DNA from: Paraniabella ginsengisoli
GTDB lineage: Bacteria; Bacteroidota; Bacteroidia; Chitinophagales; Chitinophagaceae
Assembly: GCF_022513635.1 (NCBI RefSeq)
Contig: NZ_JAKWBL010000001.1
Span: forward strand, 1,116,001-1,180,000
Reading direction: 5' to 3'
Length of the DNA: 64,000 bases
Positions 1 through 10,576 of the stretch are shown here, piece by piece. Numbering within the stretch: position 1 is the stretch's first letter; each line of letters begins with the position of its first letter. The translations under genes were made by a program, and so were the position numbers. The notes below the pieces were generated by a model. It saw only the letters and a program-made list of their open reading frames with translations, made no database searches and was not told the DNA's origin.

Positions 1-1
1 G

Positions 2-1549
2 AACAATGCCAAGCAGTTAGCAGTAATAACGATTCCATCGGATTTCTTACCTCGTTTTCTTTCTGTAAATGAAAACGGAGTGCAATATGCTATTCCCATC
101 GAAGACATTATCAAATTGAAACTTGCTTTTTTATGGCCTGATATTATTGCTCAAAAAGCGTATAGTTTTAAAGTAACCCGTGATGCAGAATTAGATCTTG
201 AAGATGAATTTAAAGGTAATCTGGCGCAAAAAATTGCTACGCAGATCGCAAAGAGAGATTTTGGTTTGGTAACAAGATTGTTGTATGATAAAGAAATGCC
301 TACAGAATTGCTCGAACAATTGGTGCATAGTTTTAATCTGCAAAACGCAATGGTAACACCGGGAGGCACTTACCACAATCTGAAAGATCTTTCAGCAATT
401 TCAATTGCTGATCCTTCTTTGAAAGATGAACCCTGGCCTGCTATATCTTATCCATTAGCGAAAGATCGCTTATTACAGAATATATTGCAACGCGATATAT
501 TACTGCATTTGCCTTTCCATAATTATGATATTGTGTTAAGATTTTTCAATGAAGCTGCTCTTGACGCAAACGTTGAAGAGATCAGTATGACTATGTATCG
601 TATATCGGGTACTTCACGCATTGCTGAAGCGTTGATCACAGCTGCGATGAGCGGAAAGAAAGTTACTGTTTTTGTAGAATTGAAGGCGCGGTTTGATGAA
701 GCTAATAACATTAGCTGGGCTAAGAAAATGAAGAAAGCTGGTGTGCGTATTATTTACAGCATACCTCAAATGAAAGTACATGCTAAAGTTGTACTGATCA
801 AAAGAAAGGATAAAGGAAAGTTGCAATATATTGGATTGTTGGGCACAGGTAATTTTAATGAAGTGACTGCAAGATTTTATACAGATCAAATGTTGATGAC
901 GAGTAATACTGATTTGTTGAAAGACTTAGACCAATTATTTGAATTATTAAAGAAGAAAAATAAGGCTTTAGCCGCAGATGCGCTCCTTCCAAAATATTTA
1001 TTGATTGCTCCGTTCAATTTGCAGAGTCGTTTTGAAGCTTTAATTGACAGAGAAATCGGTTATGCTAAATCAGGTAGCAAAGCAAAAATGATTATCAAGA
1101 TCAATAATCTCGAAGATGAAAAAATGATAATGAAATTGTATGAAGCTTCTAATGAAGGAGTCGAAATACAATTAATTGTTCGGGGCATTTGTAGATTAAT
1201 GCCTGGTGTTAAAGCGCAAAGTGAAAATATTAAAGTAATCAGAGTTGTTGATCGTTATCTTGAACACGGGCGTATTTTCTGGTTTTATAATAATGGAGAA
1301 GACGAAGTGTATCTGGGCTCGGCTGATTGGATGACCAGAAATTTATATCGACGAATAGAAGTTTGTTTTCCTGTTTTAGACCCTTCGGCCAAAACATCTT
1401 TAAAGCATGTGCTTGAAATTTATTTAAACGATACAACCAAAGAAATATCAAGTACAGCAGGACGTAATAATATTCCTGTAACGAAAGGAAAAGCCAGGCG
1501 AGCTCAGGCAGAAATGTATCAGTGGGTAAAAGAACAATTGCATGTATAA
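2..1549 (+). CDS. ppk1: Polyphosphate kinase 1, C-terminal part (5' end outside window)
   Basis: Makes long-chain polyphosphate from ATP through a phospho-histidine intermediate. The reading frame is open from the window edge, so about 170 N-terminal residues of a usual ~690-residue PPK1 are missing. A GTG at 80 is only an internal codon. The motif KVHAK puts the catalytic histidine at codon 779-781, and LEHGRIFWF gives the second conserved histidine at 1265-1267. The intervening GTGNFNE and the later GSADWMTRN are also PPK1 signatures. The stop overlaps the next gene by 8 bases, so ppk1 heads a + strand operon. No frameshift is seen. Identification is secure. Confidence 0.95.
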   Translation, partial: NNAKQLAVITIPSDFLPRFLSVNENGVQYAIPIEDIIKLKLAFLWPDIIAQKAYSFKVTRDAELDLEDEFKGNLAQKIATQIAKRDFGLVTRLLYDKEMPTELLEQLVHSFNLQNAMVTPGGTYHNLKDLSAISIADPSLKDEPWPAISYPLAKDRLLQNILQRDILLHLPFHNYDIVLRFFNEAALDANVEEISMTMYRISGTSRIAEALITAAMSGKKVTVFVELKARFDEANNISWAKKMKKAGVRIIYSIPQMKVHAKVVLIKRKDKGKLQYIGLLGTGNFNEVTARFYTDQMLMTSNTDLLKDLDQLFELLKKKNKALAADALLPKYLLIAPFNLQSRFEALIDREIGYAKSGSKAKMIIKINNLEDEKMIMKLYEASNEGVEIQLIVRGICRLMPGVKAQSENIKVIRVVDRYLEHGRIFWFYNNGEDEVYLGSADWMTRNLYRRIEVCFPVLDPSAKTSLKHVLEIYLNDTTKEISSTAGRNNIPVTKGKARRAQAEMYQWVKEQLHV

Positions 1550-2426
1550 AACGCTACAACAAATGAGGTATAAAATTGCATGTATAAGCTTTGTAGTATT
1601 GTCTATTACGTTATTAGCTTGTGGACAAAAAAGGGAGGAGCAGCATTTGTCTCCTCCTGGTTATGATTTGTCTGTTTTCGAAAAAATATTAATAGGAGAT
1701 GACCTGTTAGAAATTTCCGGAATCGCCTTTGCTCCAGGTAAATTTGACACATTGTATGCGCACCAGGATGAGGAAGCTGCCTTGTTTAAAGTAGGCATTC
1801 CCTCCGGTAAATATAAAAGGATAGACTTCGGCGGCGCTGGTGATTTTGAAGATATTGCTATCAAATCTGATACGATATTGATGCTTGAATCCAAAGGTTC
1901 TTTTAATGGGCTTTTGTTGGATAGTATAAATGGCAAGGAAACTATACCATTTGCAAGCTGGGAAAAAATATTGCCCAAAGGTGAATATGAAGGCCTTTTC
2001 GCAGACCCACTAACCAACAGCTATTATGTACTTTGTAAATCATGTAAAGGCGATAAGAAGAGCAATCATATTACAGTGTATCAAATAGGTTTGTTGAAAG
2101 ATTCACTAACCGTTACGAATAACTATAATATAGATGTATCTAAAATTGTAGAACAATCGGAAAAGAAAAAAGCAGCTTTTCAACCGTCTGCATTAGCACG
2201 GCATCCCCTTACTAAAGATTTTTACATTATTTCTTCAATAAATAAAATGCTTGTGGTTTTGGATGGTCAGTGGCAGATAAAAGATATTTATCCATTAGAA
2301 AGGCGATACTTGTTGCAACCAGAAGGACTGGCGTTTGACGGTAATGGTAATATGTACATTAGCAGCGAAGGCGATGAACTGCAAGCTGGGAGAATTTTAA
2401 AATTTGCTTATAAGCCTAAAAACTGA
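1542..2426 (+). CDS. Lipoprotein resembling the SdiA-regulated family (beta-propeller)
   Basis: A 294-residue exported protein. Its N-terminus has a hydrophobic segment ending in LLAC, a lipobox, followed by charged residues, so it is probably a lipoprotein. Starting at ATG 1563 instead of 1542 would give a tidier signal peptide. The body has repeated short strand motifs (ISGIAFAPG, GAGDFEDIA, LQPEGLAFDGNGNMYISSEGD) typical of the SdiA-regulated/esterase-like propeller proteins. That family call is from motif resemblance only. It overlaps ppk1 by 8 bases and its stop codon shares one base with the next start (TGATG), so the three genes are probably translationally coupled. Confidence 0.6.
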   Translation: MYKTLQQMRYKIACISFVVLSITLLACGQKREEQHLSPPGYDLSVFEKILIGDDLLEISGIAFAPGKFDTLYAHQDEEAALFKVGIPSGKYKRIDFGGAGDFEDIAIKSDTILMLESKGSFNGLLLDSINGKETIPFASWEKILPKGEYEGLFADPLTNSYYVLCKSCKGDKKSNHITVYQIGLLKDSLTVTNNYNIDVSKIVEQSEKKKAAFQPSALARHPLTKDFYIISSINKMLVVLDGQWQIKDIYPLERRYLLQPEGLAFDGNGNMYISSEGDELQAGRILKFAYKPKN

Positions 2427-5400
2427 TGATAGCTGACAAAACAGCAATAGTTATATTAGGGATGATATGTTCCATTGCTGCCTGGGCTCAACCAAAAGTA
2501 GCGCAGCGAATTATTCTTATTGGTGACGCCGGAGAAATTAATCATCAACAAACAACAGTTGTGCCGGATGCGGCAGGTAAGGTTTTGCCAAATATTACGA
2601 CCGTATTTTACTTAGGCGACAATATTTACCCAAGAGGGATGGGCCTTCCTGGTACAGAAGATGCCATAAAAGGAAGGGATATTTTGCAGTCTCAATTTGA
2701 ACCATTTCGTGCTAAAGAAACTCCTGTCTATTTTTTACCTGGTAATCATGATTGGGACAGAATGGGAAAACGAGGACTTGAAAAGATAAAAGCTCAAAGT
2801 GCTTTTATTAATGGACGTAATGATCCGGGACTAAAAATGATTCCTGCTGATGGTTGCCCAGATCCAATCGCTATTCCAATAGGGAGGGAGGCTGTTGTGA
2901 TTGCCTATGATTCTGAATGGTGGCTCTTTCAGCACAATAAAGAAAATAAAGATACTGATTGTGATTGCGATACAGAATCAGACATATTAGATAAACTGGC
3001 TGCATTATTTTTGCAGAATAAGGATAAATTGATCTTCCTGGCAAGCCATCATCCTTTTCGTTCTTATGGCGTACATGGAGGTAAGTACACTTGGAAAGAC
3101 CATCTTTTTCCTTTCACAGCCATTAACAAAAATGCATACGTGCCGTTGCCTGGTCTTGGTTCATTATATCCATTGCTCAGAAAAAGTGTTTTTTAAACGC
3201 AGAAGACATTGCTCATCCACAATACCAGCATTTGATCAGAAGCGTAGAAACTGCTGCAGAAGGTTTTCCAAATATTATCAAGGTTGCTGGGCACGAGCAT
3301 GGCTTGCAGTTGATAGAAGATGAAGGTTTGCAAATTGTAAGTGGTGCCGGTGCTAAAAGTACCTATGCTAAAAAAGGATCAAAGTCTCTTTTTGCAGATG
3401 CGCGGCAGGGTTTTGTTGTAGTAGATATTTATGAGGATAAAACTGCCGATATTCAATACTATGCCTATTCCGATGGAGAGATAAATGCAGTTTACAAGCA
3501 TAGAACTTCTTATGATATTTTGGATAGTGCCGGTAATGACACTTATGCGGAGTTGTTAGAAAAAGACAGTGTGATTACTTCGGCTAATCCAAAGTACGAC
3601 AAGGTTAATAAATTACATCGAAAGATTTTTGGTGAGAACTACCGAAAGGAATGGCGGCGCCAACCAAACTTCCGGTGCTTCATTTAAGCAAGCTATATGG
3701 AGGTTTGAAGCCTTTACAGCGCGGCGGAGGCATGCAAACTGTTTCTTTACGTTTGGCAGACAGTTCTGGTAAGGAATGGGTTTTACGTAGTGTTAACAAA
3801 AATCCCGATGGCGTACTGCCCGAAGAACTTCGTTCCACTTTCGCCAAAGATCTGGTGGATGATTATGTTAGCGGCCAGCATCCTTACTCGGCTTTAATGA
3901 TACCGCCTTTGGCTGAAGCGCTGAAAGTACAGCATGCATCGCCGATTATTGGAGTAGTTGCACCAGACGATAACTTGGGAGTGTATAATAATTTGATGGC
4001 AGGTAGTATGGCTTTGTTAGAAGAAAGAGAACCTGGTGGTAATTCTGATAACTCTGAAAAATTCATCAAATCTTTGATGAAGGATAATGATAACACATTT
4101 AAAGCAAAAACATTTTTCAGAGCAATGGCGCTGGATTTGTTGGTTTCGGACTGGGACAGGCATGAGGATCAATGGCGCTGGCAAAACATTAGTGATACTA
4201 AAGATAAAGACTATGCTCCGGTGCCCAGAGATCGGGATCAGGTGCTAAAAATCAATACAGGTATTGTTCCGAAAATGATTACACGGCCGTGGTTGATGCC
4301 GACTTTCCAGGGTTTTGACAGCATCATAGCATCCGTTAAATATTCTTTATACAAGCATCGGTTTGTACATTCATTTCCAGCCTTTCAGTTTTCGAAAGAC
4401 GAATGGAAAGAAATGACTGATGACTTCGTTAATACAATATCAGATTCTGTGATTGACGAAGCTATCGGCAAATTACCCATGTCGGCGCAGCAGATACGTG
4501 GTCAACAGTTAGCCACGAAGATGAAAAAGCGCAGAGACCATATCCCTGCTGCCTTAGATAAATATTATGATTTTTATAATGAGATCGTAGACCTGCGGCT
4601 AAGTAATAAAAATGAAATGATACAACTTGAAGATGGACCAGCAGGTGGGCTACATGTTACTGTAAGAAAAATAAATAAAGACGGAGAGATTAAAGGTAAA
4701 TTAGTAGACAGAGTTTATGATCCAGCTATAACTAAAGAGTTGAGAGTTTACACAGGTGATGGAAATGATACGGTGCGTATAGATTATACAACTTCGCCTG
4801 TTCGTGTTAGGTTGATTGGTGGTGTAAATAAGAAGCATATCGTTGTAACAAAACCAGGTAAAAGGATTCCATTTTATACTCATGCTGACAGTGTGACTTA
4901 TGAGGGTATTGAAAATCGTATCAGGAAAAGAATAAGCAACGACTCTGCGCAGACAGCATTTGTGCCGGTTAATTTGTACTCTAAAACAATGCCTTTGACT
5001 ACTGTTGGTTTTAACAGGGATGACGGATTTATTTTAGGCGCCGGTTTTAGGCATGTTCAACAAAAAGGGTTCCGTAAAGTACCGTATAGTAGTTCACAAC
5101 AACTGGTCTTTTCAGGGGCATTTGCTACTGGCGCATTCAAAGTAAAAGCCAAAGCGGACTGGATCAATGTTTTGGGGAAAGCAGATGTTGAAGTGAATGC
5201 AACAACCTATGCACCGCATAATACACATAATTTTTTCGGGGTTGGAAACAATTCCGTTTACGACAAGGATAAGTCGATCAGCTATTACCGAAGCCGCTAC
5301 ACATTGGTGCAAATAGATCCGTTGCTGCGCTGGCGCATGGACAAAAACGTTACAATGCGATTGGGCCCTGCGTTTCAATACTATAGTTTGGAAGAAGAGG

Positions 5401-6034
5401 ATAATGAAGGTCGTTTTATTATGAACCATCGCTTAAAAACCTACGATAGCGTTACTTTCAACCAGCCAAAAGCTTTTGCCGGAGTGGTTTTTTCTTATGA
5501 AAAAGATAGTAGAAACAATAAAGTTTTTCCATCTGGCGGCGGTCTTTTTTCTGTTGACTTAAGAGGTTATACGGGTTTGAATGGTTACAGTAAATCTTTT
5601 GTACAGGCAATTCCCTCATTGTCCATTTATTTATCACTAAATAAACAATCATCTATTATTTTGGCTAACCGTCTGGGCGGTGGTATTACTTTTGGTCAGG
5701 CAGCCTTCTATCAATCGGTTTTTTTGGGTGGGCATGATAACTTACGAGGTTTCAGAAATTATCGTTTCGCCGGCAATCATATGTTATATAACAATCTTGA
5801 ATTACGGATGCGTTTAGCGCAAATTGGCAGTTACATTTTGCCAGGACAATTAGGCGTAACATTTTTTATGATGCAGGAAAAGTGTGGGCAGCGGGCACTG
5901 ACAACAGATCTATACATCAGGGTATGGGTGGCGGTATTTATTTTGCGCCTGCAAATATTGCAGTTTTTCAATTATTGGCAGGATATTCTAAGGAAGGATG
6001 GAACCCTCATTTTACCATGGGATTCAGATTTTAA
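2426..6034 (+). CDS. Calcineurin-like metallophosphoesterase fused to Omp85/BamA-type barrel (three frameshifts)
   Basis: Restored, this is one protein of about 1203 residues. A signal peptide is followed by a metallophosphoesterase domain with GDAGE, GDNIY, GNHDW, a SHHPF histidine and GHEHG, the full dimetal motif set. A long linker domain follows, then an Omp85-type beta barrel with PSGG, GGHDNLRGFRNYRFAGN and a C-terminal FFYDAGKVW region ending in a terminal FRF. The frame breaks at a T run near 3190 (6 T, 7 needed), at GG near 3655 (GGG needed, giving KEWAAPTKLP) and at a T run near 5865. One added base each restores a continuous product. The likely place is the outer membrane, with the phosphoesterase in the periplasm or on the surface. 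Substrate unknown. Confidence 0.8.
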
Positions 6035-6045
6035 TTTAAGCAGCG

Positions 6046-8366
6046 ATGGGAACTTTTTTACAGAAATATTTTGATTTAACGAAAATCAACACCAGCTTTT
6101 CTTTTGCGCCGTTTTACCAATTTCTCCAAAAACGAACAGAAAATGAGGATGATGTAAAGCGAAAAATGCTGCAATATTTTGCAACGCGTATTGAAGAAGC
6201 TGGTGTGCAGGAAAAAGATATATCGGCAGATGAGCTTCCCCAGTATAAAGAGCTGCTCGATATTTTGTATGTTAGTCTTACTAATATTATGATAGATGGC
6301 AGTAAAGACATTTGGGGGTTACAGCTCCATTCACATCTACGTTTGCTTATGGCACGCCTTTATTATATCAGTTTTTTATTGATCAAAAAACAGGCTGGTT
6401 AAAACCTGAATTTATATCCAATTTTAAAGAAATAGGAACAATAGCCCTGAGGAGTATTTACAAAATAATACTGCATCGGTTGTATGGAATGGCTCATTCA
6501 CCTATGGATGAATTTGTGTACAGGTACGTGGATCATAACACAGGATTATACAAATTTTTCAAAATAAATTTTAATCATGATTTTATCGAAATCATGTCGA
6601 ACGCAGAAATGCCGGAGATAGATGAACAAATAATAAACGGAACTACTGATGATGATATATTTTTAAAATATGCGCTAAAAACACTGCCTCTCACCAGCTT
6701 TAAGTTTAGAGGATTTGTTGTACTCACTTTAACGGATGTTACCCAGCAACAAAGCCTTGCATATATAAAAGAACGGTTGTGGAAGTTAAGAGCCGATGAG
6801 CGACACGATAAATCTTTGTTTGAAGATCTTCATATTGCCGTAAAATCTTTGCTGAATTCTAATAAGATAGAAATCGGTGCAATGCCATTTCTTTTATTAA
6901 ATGATAAAATGGTACGCAAGCTGGATGATGATCATGGGCTTTTATGTAATTCGAAGATTGACGAAACTGAAATCTGCACTTTTTTTAAAAAGATCGAAGC
7001 CAGCGGTAAACCTGTTATTATAAGTGATATTAGAAAAGAATCGGATTTGTCTTTGTTTGTTTCGAAGTTGTTGAAATCAACACCTTATCTTTCTTACGCG
7101 GCTATCCCGATAATGTATCAACAGAAGATACTGGGTATTCTGGAATTGTACGCATCAGAGCCCGATATAATTAGTGCTGAAAAAATTAAGCCTCTCGAAA
7201 GTCTGTATGCCGAACTGGCTCAGTTAATGAAAATGGGCCATGAGATATTTCAACATAGCATCCATGAAGTTATTTCCAATCGGTTTACAGTTATTCAACC
7301 ATCGGTTGCATGGAAGTTTAACGAAGTAGCGTTTAAATATTTTCAGCAACAAATGACTCACGGAAAAGTAATAGAAACGGTTCCCATTGTTTTTGAATCC
7401 GTATTTCCCCTATATGGAGCAGTTGATATTCGAAACTCATCTTTAATAAGAAATAATGCTATTCGTGCAGACTGGCAATTGCAATTGCAGTGGTTACAAA
7501 AGATGACCAAAGAATTAGCACCTTTTAATTTACTGGAAATACAAAAGCTGATTCAACGACAAATTGATTTTTTTAATAAAAATAATATCGACAGGCCTAT
7601 CAGTAGCGAAACTATATCGATTTGGAACACGCTTGATCGAACAATGCAAAAGCTAGTAAAGGTCGCCATGCAAGAGAAGCCAGAAATAGTTCCAATTTGC
7701 CAAGCTTATATTGAAGCTATAGATATTAATACCGGTTCATGTAGTATCAACCGGCGTAATCTTGACGTTTCTATGCAGCAGGTAATATCGGGTATAGATC
7801 TGCTGTTGGATGAGATGAATAAAAAAATGCAACAAATTTTTCCTGCCTATTACAACAAGTTTCGCACAGATGGTATAGAGTACGATTTATATGTAGGCAA
7901 ATCCATCAACCCGCAAATGGATTTCAATACAGAACAGTTACACATGCTCCACGCTCTTCAGTTAGAATATATGAGAAAGGTTGCGCTGTCTAATGCGGCA
8001 CAGCAACATGCGCTTTTGGTGCCGTTACAATCTACTCAGCTTATTTTCGTTAATACGGATGTAATTGACATCACATTCCGCGAAGATGAAAAACGCTTTG
8101 ATGTTGAGGGTGCTTACAATATCCGTTACCAGATGATTAAAAAACGGATTGATAAAATACACCTTCTTGATTCCAGTGAACGCCTTACCCAACCCGGAAA
8201 AATAGCTATCGTTTATTTTAATGAATCTGATGTTGCAGATTATAGAACCCAGCTACAAGAACTTAAAGAAAAAGGAATGTTTTCAAACCTGGAATATCTG
8301 GAGCTTGAAGAACTGCAAGGCATTACCGGTTTAAAAGCGCTGCGGGTAACAATCGAGGACATTTAA
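6046..8366 (+). CDS. GAF domain-containing protein (one frameshift)
   Basis: Restored length is about 773 residues. The frame breaks in a GGGGG run at about 6312-6317. Adding one G gives the smooth reading KDIWGVTAPFTSTF. No signal peptide or membrane segment is seen, so it should be cytosolic. A GAF-like region lies in the middle (SLFEDLHIAVKSLL ... AAIPIMYQQKILGILELYA). The rest is helical and not recognised. It starts 12 bases after the metallophosphoesterase/barrel stop and so probably belongs to the same operon. GAF domains bind small molecules or mediate dimers. The ligand cannot be read from sequence. It converges on and overlaps the PAP2 gene. Confidence 0.65.
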
Positions 8367-9186
8367 GGCAGCACACATTTTTTATTTTCTTTTGACTGGC
8401 CTTCCAAACCGCCTTAGTTACAAAGTGCCCCATCAGAGAACCCAGCACCACATCACTTGCCCAATGCCGATTGTGATAGATTCTGGAAATTGCGGTAACA
8501 GAAGCCAGTGAATATACCAGCGGAGGAACCCATTTGTGATCCTGGAATTCCAAGGCTAAAGCCGTAGCAACAGTAAAGATGGTGTTACTATGCCCGCTTG
8601 GAGACGAGGTATAACGCGGTTTTGCAAAAGGTGCGGCATAGTCCCAGGATGAAGCGGCTGCATCAGGCCTGTTGCGTCGGATGAGTTTTTTAGATGCTGT
8701 GTAAACAATAGTAGAAATAACAAGAGACTTCATTCCAGTAAGACCAGCAGACTCAAACCTGGGTTGTTTGGTTATAGCGCCAATTGCATACATGGCAGGA
8801 AATAAGTAGGTGCCATAGGTATTTCCAAAAGGCTCAACAACTTTGGCAACGCCATCTGCAAAATTGGTTTTATTATGTTGCACTGCATTCCTGATTTCCC
8901 AATCGGCTAATAGAACGGCACCCGTGCCAGCTATTGCTATTGAGAACCGCGTCCAGTCTTTTTTATTCCACGCTGCCGGGCGGGAGACAGTATAGGTAAG
9001 CGCTGGTATAAAGCTCTTCAGATATTCTTTATTTAATTTGTAAGATGGAGATGCAGTTGAGGCACTGTCCGTTTTTACTAAAGTATCAGATGACAATTTC
9101 GTAATTTCGGGACTATCGATCGAGTCATTTACCTGCCCAAATATATTCGAGAGAGAAAAGTAGAAAAACAGAGATGTTACACACAC
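8323..9186 (-). CDS. PAP2-family phosphatase (lipid/undecaprenyl phosphatase type)
   Basis: A membrane-associated acid phosphatase. All three PAP2 motifs are visible: KKLIRRNRP, PSGHS and SRIYHNRHWASD. The GTG start at 9186 sits inside a signal-like segment. Removing one T from the run at 9194-9198 would join it to an ATG at 9208 and give a complete signal peptide (MNYLFVAVCV), so the true start may be 9208. The last ~20 residues overlap the GAF gene by 44 bases and are cysteine-rich and unlike the family, so the real stop may lie slightly earlier with an indel in the A run there. Substrate not determinable. Confidence 0.85.
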   Translation of the reverse strand: MCVTSLFFYFSLSNIFGQVNDSIDSPEITKLSSDTLVKTDSASTASPSYKLNKEYLKSFIPALTYTVSRPAAWNKKDWTRFSIAIAGTGAVLLADWEIRNAVQHNKTNFADGVAKVVEPFGNTYGTYLFPAMYAIGAITKQPRFESAGLTGMKSLVISTIVYTASKKLIRRNRPDAAASSWDYAAPFAKPRYTSSPSGHSNTIFTVATALALEFQDHKWVPPLVYSLASVTAISRIYHNRHWASDVVLGSLMGHFVTKAVWKASQKKIKNVCCLKCPRLLPAALLNR

Positions 9187-9488
9187 AGCGACGAAAAAGA
9201 TAGTTCATGCATACCAAATTGAGCCGCAAAGTATAAAATATTTTTTACATGCACCGACTCTACAATACTGTAAATAAAACTGTTAATACTTAAGTAGATT
9301 AAAATGTTGGCAAAAGATAAGTTGAATAGTGCCGCCACTTTCTAACATACTAATTCTTAAATTTGTTTTATCCGTTAATTATATAAATGCGAATACGATT
9401 ACCTAAGTTAATCGACACTGTTGAATAATAATGATGACTAAGTAGTGTATTCTCAAATCTTGAAAATATCCCATTATCAATTTTTTAT
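9187..9488. other. Intergenic region, nothing recognised
   Basis: About 300 bases between the PAP2 and Gfo/Idh/MocA genes, which diverge here. It must hold both promoters. I see AT-rich sequence but no convincing promoter, hairpin or repeat. Confidence 0.4.
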
Positions 9489-10568
9489 ATGGAAAAGAAT
9501 TTTATAGCGAGAATAGTTTTGATTGTGGTCTTGATATTTACTGTTGGCTTTGCTTACAGTCAAAAACTAAATGTAGGTGTGGTGGGCTTGAGTCATGACC
9601 ATGCACATGTAATAATGAATCAATATAAATCCGGAGAAGTAAATATTATCGCTATTGCAGAGCCGGATAACGGTTTAAAAGAGCGTTATAAAAAAGCTTA
9701 TAATCTTCCTGAGTCAATATTTTATTCATCAATAAATGAGATGTTGGCTCATACAAAACCTGATGCGGTGCTGGCTTACAATGCTATTTCTGATCACTTA
9801 GCTGTGGTAGAAGCATGTGCACCAAAAGGTATATCGGTAATGGTAGAAAAGCCGCTTGCAACTACTGTTGAACAGGCGGAGAAAATGAAGGTCTTAAAAG
9901 ATAAACATAAGATACAAATACTTGTAAATTATGAAACGACCTGGTATCCTTCTAATCAACAAATTTATTCCTTGGTAAATAGCGGCACAGTTGGCGAAGT
10001 GAGAAAGATGATCGTTCATGACGGCCACCAGGGACCGGTTGAAATCGGCTGCAGTAAAGATTTTTTAGCTTGGTTAACTGATCCCGTAAAGAATGGGGGA
10101 GGCGCCATCACTGACTTTGGTTGTTATGGGGCTAATATTATGACATGGTTGATGAAAGGTGAAGCTCCTGTTGCGGTAAGCGCGATTACTCATCAAATAA
10201 AACCTGAGATATATCCAAATGTTGATGATGATGCAACAATTTTGCTTGAGTATCCAAATGCAACAGGTATTATCGAAGCATCATGGAACTGGCCGTTCAG
10301 TATAAAAGACTGGGAGGTTTTTGGCGTGAAAGGCTATTTGCATGCTAAAGATGCGCAAACTCTTGAACACAGAGATAATAAAGTATCGGAAAAATTGAGC
10401 TTGCAACCTGTTATCTATAAAGATAATCTTGCTTATTTGTCTGCTGCTTTGAAGGGAGAAATAAAAGATGAAAATGACCTTTCTTCTTTTAATGTTAACA
10501 TGATCGTAGTAAAAATTCTTGCAGCAGCAAAAGAATCAGCAAAAACAGGAAAGAAAGTGAAATTGTGA
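9489..10568 (+). CDS. Exported Gfo/Idh/MocA family oxidoreductase
   Basis: A 359-residue protein with an N-terminal hydrophobic segment (about residues 7-24, ending FAYSQ) that looks like a cleavable signal peptide, unusual for this mostly cytosolic NAD(P)-dependent family. The Rossmann start reads NVGVVGLSHDHAH, so the usual GxGxxG is altered. The MVEKPLA motif (EKP lysine) and the TDFGCYGANI region fit the family. Such proteins oxidise sugars or cyclitols. No neighbour is from the same pathway, and the gene stands alone between divergent PAP2 and the convergent T6SS operon. Export is inferred from sequence only. Confidence 0.8.
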   Translation: MEKNFIARIVLIVVLIFTVGFAYSQKLNVGVVGLSHDHAHVIMNQYKSGEVNIIAIAEPDNGLKERYKKAYNLPESIFYSSINEMLAHTKPDAVLAYNAISDHLAVVEACAPKGISVMVEKPLATTVEQAEKMKVLKDKHKIQILVNYETTWYPSNQQIYSLVNSGTVGEVRKMIVHDGHQGPVEIGCSKDFLAWLTDPVKNGGGAITDFGCYGANIMTWLMKGEAPVAVSAITHQIKPEIYPNVDDDATILLEYPNATGIIEASWNWPFSIKDWEVFGVKGYLHAKDAQTLEHRDNKVSEKLSLQPVIYKDNLAYLSAALKGEIKDENDLSSFNVNMIVVKILAAAKESAKTGKKVKL

Positions 10569-10576
10569 GACATTCA

